In this document: one piece after another, positions 13,701 to 25,139 of the stretch
How the letters are laid out: each line of letters starts with the position of its first letter
Position numbering within the stretch: position 1 is the stretch's first letter
NCBI RefSeq assembly: GCF_932526225.1
Contig: NC_064047.1
Span: forward strand, 8,207,494 to 8,271,493
DNA length: 64,000 bases
Direction: 5' to 3'
Origin: Nematostella vectensis
Taxonomy: Eukaryota; Cnidaria; Anthozoa; Actiniaria; Edwardsiidae
The notes under the pieces: generated by a model
Database searches by the model: none
The model's input: the letters and a program-made list of their open reading frames with translations, nothing else
What the model was told of the DNA's origin: nothing
Translations under genes and position numbers: made by a program

Positions 13701-15506
13701 TCCCGCTGAGTTCAAGAAATCATAAGGTCACGTATTCTGTGTATATAGTAATTTCCAAATCTGAGACCAATCATATAAACTAAATCACTATATTGAGTTT
13801 ATCAGCGAAAACAAAATGATGTTATTTTTCAAAATACTCACCTTCTTCGCATCTATGAACATCGGAAAGATATGAAGAGAGGCATCCCAAGTCCACGACT
13901 CGATATTCGCAGGCTTCAGCATCATCACCAGATACCTCCTCGTGGTCTGAGTCAAATTTTGAAAGGCTTTGATCGTCCGAAGAAAACTCTCCGTCAAAGC
14001 TTTCATTGTAGCCATGGTCGCTAAGCTTCTTTCTAGAAGCACTTGCTGGAGCTTGTTCACTGTGATCTGGAGTATAATCTGCCGATCGAGAGTGTGAGGG
14101 TCCTGGTTCTTCGACGAGGCCACGAGTTGTTTGAGAGCTTTCATCTCTGTCTGAGCGGTTCAGCTCCTGTTTTTGCTTGCCGTAAAACACGCGTTTTCTT
14201 TTCTTTCGGTACGTCGAAGAGTCTTTTTCTCCGACCATTATTTTTCAAGGTCTTTTAAAGAGTTGATATGAGTTGTATATAGCTTTGAGGATCGCGGTTC
14301 GATAAGTTTAGAAGTTTTGCTGGATTTTGCACATATATATCCCATAATAGTTGTGTATTTTGCTGTCAACCGCTGGACAGTTGTTTCAAGAGAGATTTGA
14401 GGAGATTTGTATGGCGATTGGGCCCCATTGGAGTAGAAAAAATGCGCCGAATTCAAAAGAAACAGTAATCGTTGCCATGGCAACGTGATCTTCAAACTTG
14501 ACACAACTTTTTAAAAGCGCTCGGGCTTATCGAAAAAGAGTCAGGACAGTTGTAAGACAACATTGAATTGATAAAGGAATAGCCGAATATGATATTTATC
14601 GAAAAAAATTTTTTTTGATGTCTGTAGTGAGTTTCAGGTAGACCCCCGCCTTAAGGAATCGCGAAGCTGGTTTGGATTTTATTGCAGCTAAAAATGGAAT
14701 AGAAATTTGATATGCGACATTGAGCCGTTAAAGATATGCAGCGGCCGGAAAAGAGTCAAAGAGTGGAATCCTTCTCGCAAATTTTTCTCTTCTTCGTTTC
14801 AACAGGGTGAAATTATACAGCAAAGGAATCTCACTGAAAGATGGCTAGGATACGAGCAAGCTAATGAGACTTCCTTACGTAGATTAGAGCTAATTTAACA
14901 CTCGGCCTGTGACTTTTTTTCAGCATTTTGAGAGAGCACACTCCGTCTATTAATAACTGTAATGCAATATGGAATTTTTAAAGTTTCACTTGCGCGGGTG
15001 ACATACGATTTCGAACAAACCACAAAAATTTCTGACATAGCTGAACGCCGAAATTTTTAATTATCAGATTCAAGGGAATTATAGAATATAAGAAACGTTT
15101 GGAGATATCAATGGAACACTTGTAAGCTCACCTGATCGTAACCGATCGCCATAAGTTGGTGGTTTAGTTGCTTGTTGATGTTTTCTAGATGAGCTGTGCT
15201 TTCCGTACATGATGAATATCCCGATTCGCAGGCAGCATACGGTTCTAGCGAATTACGAATTTCGGCTAAAGCTCTAGCTTTGCCATTGGCATTTACACGA
15301 TTCTGTTGTCCTCTGTTCAATTGTGTTGTGACCGGTGTAATACAAGTCGTAGCACCAGAAGTTCTTACATCGCCAGTTGGTTGCTGTCCTTGCTGCTGTC
15401 TTGGTAGATGTTTTAAACTTTCTCTGATTTCCTTTAGCATTTGCTGACTGTTTCCTACATAAGGCTGGGGTCTAGTTTTCTTGGGCAAATCTCGATCCCC
15501 CATCAT
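7710..15506 (-). CDS. LATS: LATS/Warts serine-threonine kinase (Hippo pathway), complete, three exons, 1069 aa
   Basis: Exons (minus): 15132-15506, 8521-10914, 7710-8150, all GT-AG and phase 0. The N-terminus has two LATS blocks: [11 protein letters not shown] (21-31) and [12 protein letters not shown] (76-87). A UBA-like segment spans the first junction (about 107-150). PPPY (175-178) and a later PPAY can bind WW domains, as in YAP/Yorkie. A basic helical MOB-binding region ([13 protein letters not shown]...) precedes the kinase domain (about 656-970). That domain has [15 protein letters not shown] (lysine), [11 protein letters not shown], the long NDR-type insert, the activation loop [14 protein letters not shown], and the hydrophobic motif [12 protein letters not shown] near 1034 with its phospho-threonine. 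Known role: phosphorylates YAP-type co-activators to restrain growth. Length fits LATS1/2 (about 1,100 aa). The start is the first of two ATGs at 15506. Intron 1 hosts a transposon (11,447-14,654). Invertebrates usually have one copy, so LATS1 versus LATS2 does not apply. Confidence 0.97.
11447..14654 (-). mobile_element. Kolobok-like DNA transposon, 3,200 bp, flanked by TTAA, in LATS intron 1
   Basis: The element spans 11451-14650 between TTAA (11447-11450) and TTAA (14651-14654). The left end GGCGGGGGTCTACCTGAA is repeated exactly, inverted, at the right end, and similarity continues a few bases further with a 1-nt gap. A TTAA target site fits Kolobok or piggyBac; the encoded transposase (minus strand, 12,060-14,238) is of the Mutator-like/Kolobok type rather than piggyBac. 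It lies wholly within the first LATS intron in the same orientation as the host gene. Near-perfect ends suggest fairly recent insertion, yet the transposase is frameshifted. Confidence 0.85.
12060..14238 (-). pseudogene. Mutator-like/Kolobok transposase, two exons, two frameshifts
   Basis: Exon 1 is 13842-14238 (ATG at 14238; basic RKKRKR stretch, then an acidic serine-rich region). A 232-nt GT-AG intron follows, and exon 2 runs 13609 to about 12060. Exon 2 shows C-x2-C (CSSC), the FDVNRR...[10 protein letters not shown] block, a first catalytic Asp in [11 protein letters not shown], a second in [10 protein letters not shown], and the [C/D]-x2-H motif in [11 protein letters not shown], typical of Mutator/Kolobok-type DDE enzymes. 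The frame breaks in an 8-base A run (plus-strand T run 12722-12729), where the KTPKGVWS frame gives way to one reading [13 protein letters not shown], the conserved family sequence. A second break near 12,200-12,230 moves the basic C-terminus to a frame ending ...YESGAF. It is either a recent pseudogene or, for the homopolymer break, a base-count error. Enzyme activity as drawn is unlikely. Confidence 0.85.
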
Positions 15507-18500
15507 AAAAATCGTTGTTGATTTCTCTCAGAATCAACAGTACAAATTTGTATTTCTTTTCAATTGTTTTCCTGACGTAATGTCTAAAAAATAAGAGACT
15601 GAATTTACCGATTACAAAGTACTGTTCTTACTCCTTGGTATGTTGAGGGCCAGTGTCTGTAATTCGATAAAAATCCCGTAATTTCAGTTACGCTGTACCG
15701 ATTCGCCAACTACGAAATATTCCAATGATGAATTGAATCCAGAGCGTTGAATCCAAATTCGTAAATTTCGCAATGCGAACAAAATTATCACCAACTTTCG
15801 AACATCTTAATGCTTCCCTTGAACCCTGTATTTTGTAGACCAACAATTTATGTCTACAAAAGCAGACGAGTAGAATTGAACCTTACGCTCGGTCTAAAGC
15901 ACATCAAATGGTTGACATTCCAAACAGCTTTGGTCAATCGCTAAACTCGTCCATTTCCCGAACACAAACATTGCTTCCAAAGAGTGTGTCACAAATTACT
16001 TCTAGTCTGCACTTCAAAGGCTTATTATAGCACCCCGTGCATAAGAAATACAAGAGTAGTTCGCTACTAGACGTTTGTAAAAAATGGTTTTGTAGTTCCT
16101 ACATTGTTTGCACTTTGCGGGATTGAAATTCGTGCCCACCCCTGGAACACAAAAATAGTGTGATTGACACATACCGATCATTCCAGCGAAATCACAGAAC
16201 GCGATTGGTCGATAACACGCCAAATTACGTCACGATATCCTAATTAGGGTCAGCGGATCCTTTGGGGAGGGCAAAGATAAATTTTTGCGCGTCCAAAAAA
16301 TGTTGCTCTTTTCCCTGTAAAATCTGGCCAAGGGCATATTTAGTAACGAGCTCAAATCGGCTTAGAATTTTGGTAAATCCCAAAGGAAACAAATCCATTT
16401 TGCATGATTAGAAGACTATGCTGTACTCGCTTCATGAATGTAAACATCTAATAAAACTTGTAAGATTTGGATATAAACAATCGCCAACGGAAATCTGTTG
16501 GAACATGGCTAACATTCACAGAATTCACACACGTATGATAACAATAAAACGTCAAACCCATCTGTACAACACTAAAATAAGGAAAACCGGCGAAATAGTG
16601 CAAAGCTTTCGTTTCTAGGCAATTTGGAAACTAACAAACACAGGAAATGGACGGGTCTTAGAGCGACCCAATTCTTGGTGAGTGAGTCAGACAAGATAGG
16701 TTCGCGTGACATCCCCTCAAGAACTTGGTATTCGGCCACTTCCGGTTTGCGAACATTTTACGTAAAAAAATTATCGGGAAAATCAGCGAATTCCTTTCTT
16801 CGAAAACACATCGCTTAACGAAGATCCCATATCAAAATATCAAACTGATGTTATAATTTGGGGTTAATGTGAATAAATTCATCAATTTTGACTCGGCTCT
16901 TCGCAGACGTTTCCGTAAGAATTTGAGTGTTGAATCACATTTCGTATCAATCGCGGTGTATCATTTACATTCTTGATCTCAACAGAGTACTAGTTTTAGA
17001 CTTTGCTCTGTGGTTGGTTATCGGATAGTTATGCGTCGTCTGAGTGATAAGCAGAACGCTGTGAAGCACTGGGGAGCGAGTAGCGGAAAAAGCTAAAATT
17101 AGCCATCGGCTCCACACCTCGACCCCTAGAGCAATTAACATTCCTTGCGGAGAAAGTACATAAATATTCACTGAGTGCAAAAGACCTTGAGAGTTATAAT
17201 AGTAATTAAGTCTTTGTTTAAAGGGCCACTCTTTTATATAGCGTGCTGTCGAGGGGCGGTTATACAAAAGGGAAATTGGGAAAGTTGGGAAACGGTAAGG
17301 GGAAGCTGATGGGGGGGGGGGGGGGGTTGCAACAATCAATCTATATATACACTACGGAACCGAAATGTCGATTTCCCCCCTCTGTCACAGACTTTATCGA
17401 AAACGGGTTCTTTTCTCGTGAAAACGTGGTCTCTTTTGGTTACAGGTTCTCATAACCAAAACTACGCGCACAGTTCGCGCATGCCACTCTGATCTTTCGA
17501 GGGTCAAAGCGCATGTAATAAAAACCTGGATAAAGCAAACTCAGGCAAACATGCCTCCTGGGTGCAGCATTTTGAAACGAAATGCTTAATTTCCTTGCAA
17601 TTTGAATTTAAAGTCAAGAGAAACTAGCACACAAAACGTTCATAACCAGACGTTTATTGAAATAAGTAAATTTCCATGTGCGTATATAAGACTGAGATAT
17701 TTCAAATCAATTCCTATTTACGATATTTATTCTGATCACCCTCGTCCTACAGGATACGGACTAAAAATAACGCTAGGAAGTAGCGAGTGGTCGAGAGATA
17801 ACCAAGGACCACCATCCCTTCTCGACATGCTATAGATTACCTGATTACGAGATAGGGATAGCGCTACCCCTATTATATCGAGGATATTTAAGAAGCCAAA
17901 AATCCAGTTGGCCTCGAATTCTAATGACGTCGGTACGCATTTTTTATTTCTTGCTCACCAAGCCTGGCAAAAGTCCCCCTTCCCCTCCCCCTCCCATGGC
18001 CCAAGGCAAAAATTGATGACATCCAAACATTGAAGATCCAAAGATCTTTCCGGGAGCTCACAAAAGCCTCTGCCGCAGAACAATGTGATTTTTTCGTGGC
18101 CGAAGACAATCCGAAAAAAAAGTGCTGGATTGTACCGGCCCTGTGTCGCGTAGGCTTTGCCAGATAACGAAATGCTTACTTACGCCACAAACACATTCAC
18201 GACAACTTTAACAACGTCACTGACGCGCTATCGATTCGGAAATAGTGATTTTTGTAAGACATCGATCTCATAGTAAAACAGTTCCTGGTTCCTGTTTATA
18301 TAGGATATTACGGTATGGGAGCCCTCGAGAAGACGCTAGGTTATGACCCCAAAGCACGGATCTTCCGGTCCCCTTTTTTTGATTACGACACATGCGGGAA
18401 TACTAGATGTGTAGAGGCTTTCGGGGCTCACTCTCGGGATTGCCCTCGGATTTACCTACTGAGCATATAGAAACTTTTTAAGATTCTTCAGAAAACTGAC

Positions 18501-19379
18501 CCATAAACATAATTGTGGAGAGCTGATATTTACTTTTCTTTAACGTGGGTTCTTTCAAGAAACCTTCTATCTTTATGTGATTTTGCCCTTTTCGTCAGAT
18601 TTTATATTGGAGATCCAGCTTTAGATAAGAATTACTTTACAAAATACGACTTGGTTCATAAGTTTCAAGATAAAAAGATAACGATAAGCGTTTTTTTGTA
18701 TAACAAACTTCTAGAAAGTATGTATATTTTTAAACGTCCGTCTCCAGGTCTCTATTCGGCATCTCTTCGCCTTACATCCGCATTCTAATAATAAGTTTGT
18801 ATTTTAATACTTAAAAGTACGCAAGTATGCTGTATTTAGTAAATAAACCCCTTCTGGCGGCTGGGATATCGGCGGATAATGTCCAAGGATGAGAAATGGT
18901 ACGAAAAATAAACAGTTGGCCGAGAAGCGAAGCTGTCGCGCTGTTATACCACGTGGTTGATATTCTATGCTCTAGATCTATCAGTGATCTACATGCCAAA
19001 ATTGTCGCTATGCTGAATTTTGTTGTTTACTTTATGCAAATCAATCAGCAAATACAATACTTTTTTCATCCATGCCCTCTCTACACGCCACTACCCCCCC
19101 TGACACATACACACACTCTTTGATTCAATAATTAATTACATCAACAGATTATACAAGTTTCTGTTATTTAGCATGGATGTTAAGCTTGTAAATGTTTCCT
19201 TGTTGATTAGCCACTACCAAAATCATTAGTGCGCGGCAAGAGCGCGACACGAAAATGTTTCTCAACTATCCCAGAAACATTTCTTTGTCGCTGCTACAGA
19301 TTTGGCGCGCGCTACAATTTCCCTCTGGGTGGCTAAACTAGGGGACATTCAGGCGGTAGCGTCTGGCGTTCCGACTTGT
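15507..19379. other. Intergenic region upstream of LATS
   Basis: The LATS promoter and any 5' UTR should lie in the first part (15,507-16,000). No TATA box or other diagnostic site was identified. A 15-base G run lies near 17,312-17,326. Scattered short open frames show no domain or splice logic. I see no gene. Confidence 0.5.
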
Positions 19380-19384
19380 TTAGC

Positions 19385-20505
19385 CAGGCCTTAAGGTCTC
19401 CCTGCCCTTTACTACCCTTGTCCGCCACCCTTGTCCACTATCCTTCTTGTCCACTACCCTTGTCCACTACCCTTGTCCACTACCCTTGTCCGCTACCCTT
19501 GTCCGCTACCCTTGTCCGCTACCCTTGTCCACTACCCTTGTCCGCTACTCTTGTCCGCTACCCTTGTCCACTACCCTTGTCCACTACCCTTATTCGCTAT
19601 CCTTGTTTACTATCCTTGTCCGCCATCCTTGTCCACTATCGTCCTTGTTCACTACCCTTGTCCGCCACCCTTGTCCGCTACCCTTGTCCGCTACCCTTGT
19701 CCGCTACCCTTGTCCACTACCCTTATTCGCTATCCTTGTTTACTATCCTTGTCCGCCATCCTTGTCCACTATCGTCCTTGTTCACTACCCTTGTCCGCCA
19801 CCCTTGTCCGCTACCCTTGTCCGCTACCCTTGTCCGCTACCCTTGTCCACTACCCTTGTCCACTACCCTTGTCCGCTACCCTTGTCCACTCCCCTTGTCC
19901 GCTACCCTTGTCCACTACCCTTGTCCGGTTCCTCTGTCCACTACCCTTATTCGCTATCCTTGTTTACTACCCTTGTCCGCCATCCTTGTCCTCTATCGTC
20001 CTTGTCCACTACCCTCGTCCGCTACCCTTGTCCGCTACCCTTGTCCGCCACCCTTGTCCGCCACCCTTGTCCACTACCCTCGTCCGCTACCCTTGTCCGC
20101 TACCCTTGTCCGCCACCCTTGTCCACTACCTCTGTTTACTACCCTTGTCCACTCCCCTTGTCCGCTACCCTTGTCCACTACCCTTGTCCACTACCCTTGT
20201 CCGCTACCCTTGTCCACTACCCTTGTCCACTACCCTTGTCCGCTACCCTTGTCCGCTACCCTTGTCCACTCCCCTTGTCCGCTACCCTTGTCCACTACCC
20301 TTGTCCACTACCCTTGTCCGCTACCCTTGTCCACTACCATTGTCCGCTACCCTTGTCCGCTACCCTTGTCTTCTACCCTTGTCCGCTACCCTTGTCCACT
20401 CCCCTTGTCCACTCCCCTTGTCCGCTACCCTTGTCCACTACCCTTGTCCGGTTCCTCTGTCCACTACCCTTATTCGCTATCCTTGTTTACTACCCTTGTC
20501 CATAG
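19385..20505. repeat. 13-bp satellite, consensus CTACCCTTGTCCR, about 85 copies
   Basis: The array alternates CTACCCTTGTCCG and CTACCCTTGTCCA units, with variant blocks such as CTACCCTTATTCGCTATCC followed by TTGTTTACTATCC. That variant block recurs near 19,586, 19,719, 19,942 and 20,466, so there is higher-order structure. Because 13 is not a multiple of three and the unit has no plus-strand stop, all three plus frames stay open for 350-410 codons, each encoding the same 13-residue period (LVRYPCPLPLSAT). These are not genes. The right end enters the 3' end of the gene at 20,470-21,459. Confidence 0.95.
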
Positions 20506-21459
20506 CGTTGTTGACTCTTCTCGTTGTCTCGGCACAGTGATGCAATCATCGTTGTTATCAAACAACTTCTCGACGGTCTCGGTGCCTGCTGGGTATACTT
20601 CACCATAAACATCATTTAAATAAGTAACGAGGCGACTTTTCTGGTTGCCATGGGAACACTGGTTGGCAATCCACTGAGCTGTGCGCTTGCTGACAAGTCC
20701 CATAATATGTTTCTCCCAGATATGTGTTGAGTTAGGTGCGTCGTTGCGCACAGCGATATCCTTATTGCTTTGACTTTCTAGCGGTCTGTTCTTTATTTTT
20801 GGCGGTTGCGAAGGCTTTAAGTCCCCATCTGGAAGGCAAATTTTATGCCTCGTGAATAGGCGAGGCTCCAACTTTGTCGCTTTTCTCTTCTCCAATCTCG
20901 TCGATTGATATTTGAAAAGTTCTTTCTCCTTTTGTGGATTATATGGGATTACGTGTGATTCTGCTCGTTCGTGGACCACGTCCTTGTCAAAAAGTAGCTC
21001 AAGATTTGTGTTTTTTAATTGATTTTCATACCGTTGTCTTTGACGCGCTAGTAGTAAACAACCATCATCCGATACATCCCCAATGATTCTCTTGTTGGAA
21101 AAGTCGCGTATATCGCTTCTAATGTCCTTGTTCTGCAAGGAATCCCTTCTAGTATCTGTCAAACTTTCAAGTAAATTCAAATCTTCGGATATTTCTTTGG
21201 ACCACACCAAAGCGCTCACTGTACTGGAAGACACCTTACTTCCGAAAGTTGAAGACTGTGGCCTATTGTGCCTTCTTGGAAGAGGCCAGGTTTTTTCGGA
21301 GAAGAGATTTTCTAGTTCCCACTCAGGCAATTCCTTTAGAAATTCAGGCAACTCTGGTAAATTCTCCTTTGGAATCCGAGCGCCTTTGATTCTAGGAAGA
21401 ACACATTTTCTCTCGACCTTCGTTTTTTCACTTTTTCGTGTCATGACCAAATTCTGCAT
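20470..21459 (-). CDS. Unrecognised basic protein, 329 aa, 3' end formed by satellite DNA
   Basis: A single open frame from ATG (21459; a second ATG follows five codons later) to TAG at 20470. I do not recognise the family. The protein is charged and hydrophilic, without a signal peptide or membrane segment. It has an N-terminal proline- and leucine-rich stretch (PELPEFLKELPEWELENLF), helical charged segments in the middle, and an HIWEKHIMGLVSKRTAQWIA block near residue 245 that looks like a conserved core. The last eleven or so codons (TRVVNKDSE) are the reverse complement of 13-bp satellite units, so the stop codon lies in satellite DNA. Either the true 3' end is an exon boundary just upstream, or the satellite has replaced the original terminus. 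No introns were seen. Confidence 0.6.
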   Translation of the reverse strand: MQNLVMTRKSEKTKVERKCVLPRIKGARIPKENLPELPEFLKELPEWELENLFSEKTWPLPRRHNRPQSSTFGSKVSSSTVSALVWSKEISEDLNLLESLTDTRRDSLQNKDIRSDIRDFSNKRIIGDVSDDGCLLLARQRQRYENQLKNTNLELLFDKDVVHERAESHVIPYNPQKEKELFKYQSTRLEKRKATKLEPRLFTRHKICLPDGDLKPSQPPKIKNRPLESQSNKDIAVRNDAPNSTHIWEKHIMGLVSKRTAQWIANQCSHGNQKSRLVTYLNDVYGEVYPAGTETVEKLFDNNDDCITVPRQREESTTLWTRVVNKDSE

Positions 21460-23560
21460 CGCATTAACATGAAGGAGGAAATAAGCTTTTACAAGCTGTG
21501 CGGACTATTTTAATTACATAAGTAAATACTTTGTTACTAATGCAGTTTCTAAAAACAAATTACAGCGAATGAGTATTCATTTATGAAATTAACATCCGGC
21601 AAGCCCGAGCTCGAATGAAAAGGAGAATTACTAAACCGCAGATGCATAATTTGTGTTTTATTGGCGCGTTAATGATCGAGGTAATTAGGTCAACACAAAA
21701 CGCGACAGAGAACAGCGGGATGGTGTGCAAAAATTGATCATTGCCTCACGCAGGAGTTTTAATAAATGTGATACAAGTACAATTTGATTGGTTGTTTACA
21801 TTGTTCATAATTAACAACACTTGGCAGGTGAAACGAATGTAGAGATACAGATAGAGACATTTTTTATATTTTTTTTCCAAGCACTTTTTCGAATTCTAAA
21901 TATAAATGTTTTTAATTGTAAACCACAACAGAACATTTTAAGGTCGTATTTTTTTCCATTCTCTCGGATACTTTTAACCTCTTCCTGGGAGACAATAAAT
22001 TCGTCACAAGGGCTGGCTATCGCTTGTTACCGCTGTCGTTAACAACAAGTATGGGACCACGTTAGCGCAGTCCTGGGGGTAACTATCCTGAGGATGGATG
22101 GGGGTGGGGTGGGGGGTGCTGGGGTAAACGTGACAGGGGAGTCCTCAGTAAATTTTTGATTTGTACATCAGGCTGTTTTTCCTCTTTCTTTGGGGGACGC
22201 CATGGATACCTTGGGGGAGGCGATTTACTCTTGCTTGTTTTTTTTCTGTGTTATATGTCGTTACCGAACCGTCAGGGATAAAAAGCAGAGTTTTCCTAAA
22301 GCTGAAACCTTTCTACTTTAATGCCCCCCCCCCCCCCCTGCTCATCATATGAAAAATCTTCTGCCGCCATTTCTGTAAAACTACCAGCCTGAGTCACACT
22401 AGGCTGTCCAAGAACCACTGAAAGGTACGCAAAGGTCGTATATTGAATGGACGAGAAATCAAGACGCTTTAGTTTGTATCTATAAGCTTAAATATCTTTA
22501 TTGAGTAAGCCCCATGGTTATCATGGAAAATTTAAGCGTTTTAAGCTATGCGAAGACACATTTCAGCTTCAATCATATTTTTGCTTTCTTATCGCTCTAG
22601 AACATTGTAAGTCGAGAATTTCCACGTAATCTTGCAGGAAATTTGTGTTTACTACAATTTTGCTGGCAGCCATCTTGGAAATGGAGCCTAGTCCCTAACG
22701 TTTTAGAATATCACAGGTCTCCCGCGCGCTCGCCCCAAGCTCTTTTACACCATTTAGAAAAAAAACAACAGCCATTGATATGCTTTTTCATCATGTACAT
22801 GGCCAGTAATTGTAATGCAGGCATGAGGAAATAACAAGGTGCAGTCATTAGCCACACCATATACACAAAATCGCGATACTAGAAATAAAATTCCAAACTA
22901 GGTGTTCTTCATATAGCGAAATATAGAGATTGTAGGGGAAGGAAGGGGGCTTTAAAGGTACCCCAGGTGCGATGCGCTGGATTGAGAGAAAAAATTAAAA
23001 TCGTGAGTCTCTTATATCGAGCGGGTCCGCCTAATGGTGGTCCCCTGTACAATGTACCTGTATCCTATTTTTCTATTTTTATTATAAATTCCAAGATCAA
23101 CTCAAAATAAGACATTTATATAAAAAAGAGTACAAAAACCCTCGCCAATCGGGCGGGTTCTTTACACGAGCATGCGAATGTCTCATATCAAACATATTCC
23201 CCACGGATAGTGTGATTCGTTTGCATTGCCTTATATGGTCATTGATGCCCATATTTAGAACAGCTTGGTCAAATTTTTATCTCACTAATCTTGAAAAGCC
23301 TTTAGACCCAGGCCTCCCAGAGATTGACCGAGCGGGTTTGAAGGTCACCCAAATATTGATATGGTCCCCTCTTCTAGAGGGCATGGAAAAGCCTCGGGGG
23401 TTTACCTCTGTAACATCATTCATTAGGTGAGGTCAAGGCCCAGGATTTCTTTGTTCATTCCAAAAGGGAGTTTAAAGGGGAGTGGTCTAACAGTGACACA
23501 TCTCCGCCCACCGTGCAGAAGAACGCAAAGAGTTGCGATGAATTTTTAAATTTCGTTTCT
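21460..23560. other. Intergenic region, no gene seen
   Basis: The 5' flank of the 20,470-21,459 gene and AT-rich sequence. A G-rich run lies at 22,098-22,123 and a 14-base C run near 22,323-22,337. No open frame with a recognisable domain was found before the DIRS-like remnant. Confidence 0.45.
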
Positions 23561-25060
23561 GCCACAATTCTAGAGTGGGTATCTGCTGGAGTCCTTGCCG
23601 TCTGGGGAGAAGAAGGCACAGTTCCCTCTCCTCACCGCGGGTATTAATGCTTTGTTGCCGGTAGACCAGAATATATACGTGTTTCCCCCGTTTGTACTGA
23701 TTGGCCCTTTTTTGCGTCTTCTGATTGATCAGGCATACGACAGTCCTTTTTCCATTGTCGTTCCTGACATACAGCCGCGTCCGTTTTGGTGGGCACTGCA
23801 AGAAGTTCTTGTCCTGGATCAAGTTATTCTAAGAAGGAAGGGAGAGTCCTCAGTTTTAATTTTTTCCGGTCAGAAGTTCGGTGGATTGGCGCCCTAGACC
23901 GTTGTTGTGGGACTTGTGAGTGTAACTCTGTTTACTGATAGTTGGTTTAGATAGCGTAAATGGGTGTAGATCGTAATTTATTTATAGCTTTGATAACGGA
24001 TAAAGTTATTTTTTGTGATTAAATTGTAATGTCATGGTTGGCTCCCTCAATTTATGTTTTGCAGATGCTTCCCCAAACCCCTAGAATATGGGACCGGCGG
24101 TTAGTTGTCCAGTTTGTAGCTATCCGAATGACGAAACGTTCGCGTTTTGTCAACAATGCGGCTACAGGCGGAAGCAGTTGGCCGTTCAGAAAGGAGGCGT
24201 AAGAAGGTTTCGGTGGATTTGTCTATGACTGATAAACGCCTTGATTCTCTTCGCCACTTCCCAGCGTCAAAAAACTTTTGCAGAGAAATCTAGCCTTCTG
24301 AGAAACTGGAGGGTTTTTTGAGGGTTTTCCCTACCCCGAAATCTGTGATGACGGCGTTGCCATGTGAGATAACCAGGTTTCACGTCTGGGAGGACAAGGG
24401 CGGGAGAACGAATGTCCATTCTACGCGATGCAAGCATCTCGGCGGCGAAGCTAAGACCCGTTGTGCGTACCTCCATAGGATAGCCCCTGGCACGGTTGAT
24501 GCCCTTATTGGGAAATTTCGGTCGATTTTAATGGAGGCAGGCCGGGGAGGGGAATGAAACGAGGTTTTTGGTGTGGTAACCCCGCGGCACACCCCTCGGT
24601 TAATCAGATCCTATCTGCTATAAAAGAGGAACAGGCAAGCGCAAGGGTTTACTCAAAGCAAGCCGTCCGGCTATTTTTTAGTAAGATCACGAAGTTATGT
24701 GTATACCTGCGGGGTCTAGTTTTCGCAGACAAGATAGAAGCTTATCAGCGGTACATTGATGCAAGGGGCTTGGTGTTTTACTGTGTAGATTTGCGATGGT
24801 GGACGATGTTTTCATTTCCGGCACACATTTGGGAAGACGCTCAGGGATATAGGGAAGCAGAATTACATTCAGCATCAAAAAACTGTTCCGATGTGACAGT
24901 CTGATGCGGGTGGACACTAGGGAGGGGTACCTTTTCTCCGTTCTGGATGCAAAGAATCGAACCGGACAGCCCGTTTGTAGGATCCACAGTAGCTAGTCGT
25001 CTGCCCCTTCATTTGAGCACCGCCGGAATAAATGGAATACACAAAAAACCGTCCCTTTCG
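23560..25060 (+). pseudogene. Decayed DIRS-like retroelement: RNase H end plus tyrosine recombinase
   Basis: Around 23,640-23,895 a frame reads NALLPVD...VFPPFVLIG...SIVVPDIQPRPFWWAL, the pattern seen at the RNase H end of DIRS-type pol proteins. From 24,090 a new frame has a zinc-ribbon-like start CPVCSYPNDETFAFCQQCGY. Pieces in several frames then read GTVDALIGKFRSIL, GRGGEW, NPAAHPSVNQIL...IKEEQA, and at 24,966-25,060 PFVGSTVASRLPLHLSTAGI. These match the tyrosine-recombinase proteins of cnidarian and other invertebrate DIRS-like elements as I recall them. Many frameshifts and stops interrupt the frames, and no terminal repeats were identified. A TTAA-flanked MITE begins just downstream at 25,144. 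Confidence 0.7.
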
Positions 25061-25139
25061 GCGACGTAGACGCTCCCGCCCGTTTCAGCTTATCAGCTTG
25101 CACAGCTACTTTCTCATTCGGCCAGCTTTCTTCCATATC

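Noticed and set aside
14238-14504. 88-codon minus frame upstream of the transposase
   Set aside because: It has no transposase-like sequence and lies in the element's 5' flank; the transposase ATG is at 14238 in another frame.
19376-20608. Three overlapping plus-strand frames of 352-410 codons
   Set aside because: All three arise from a stop-free 13-bp satellite and encode the same low-complexity period.
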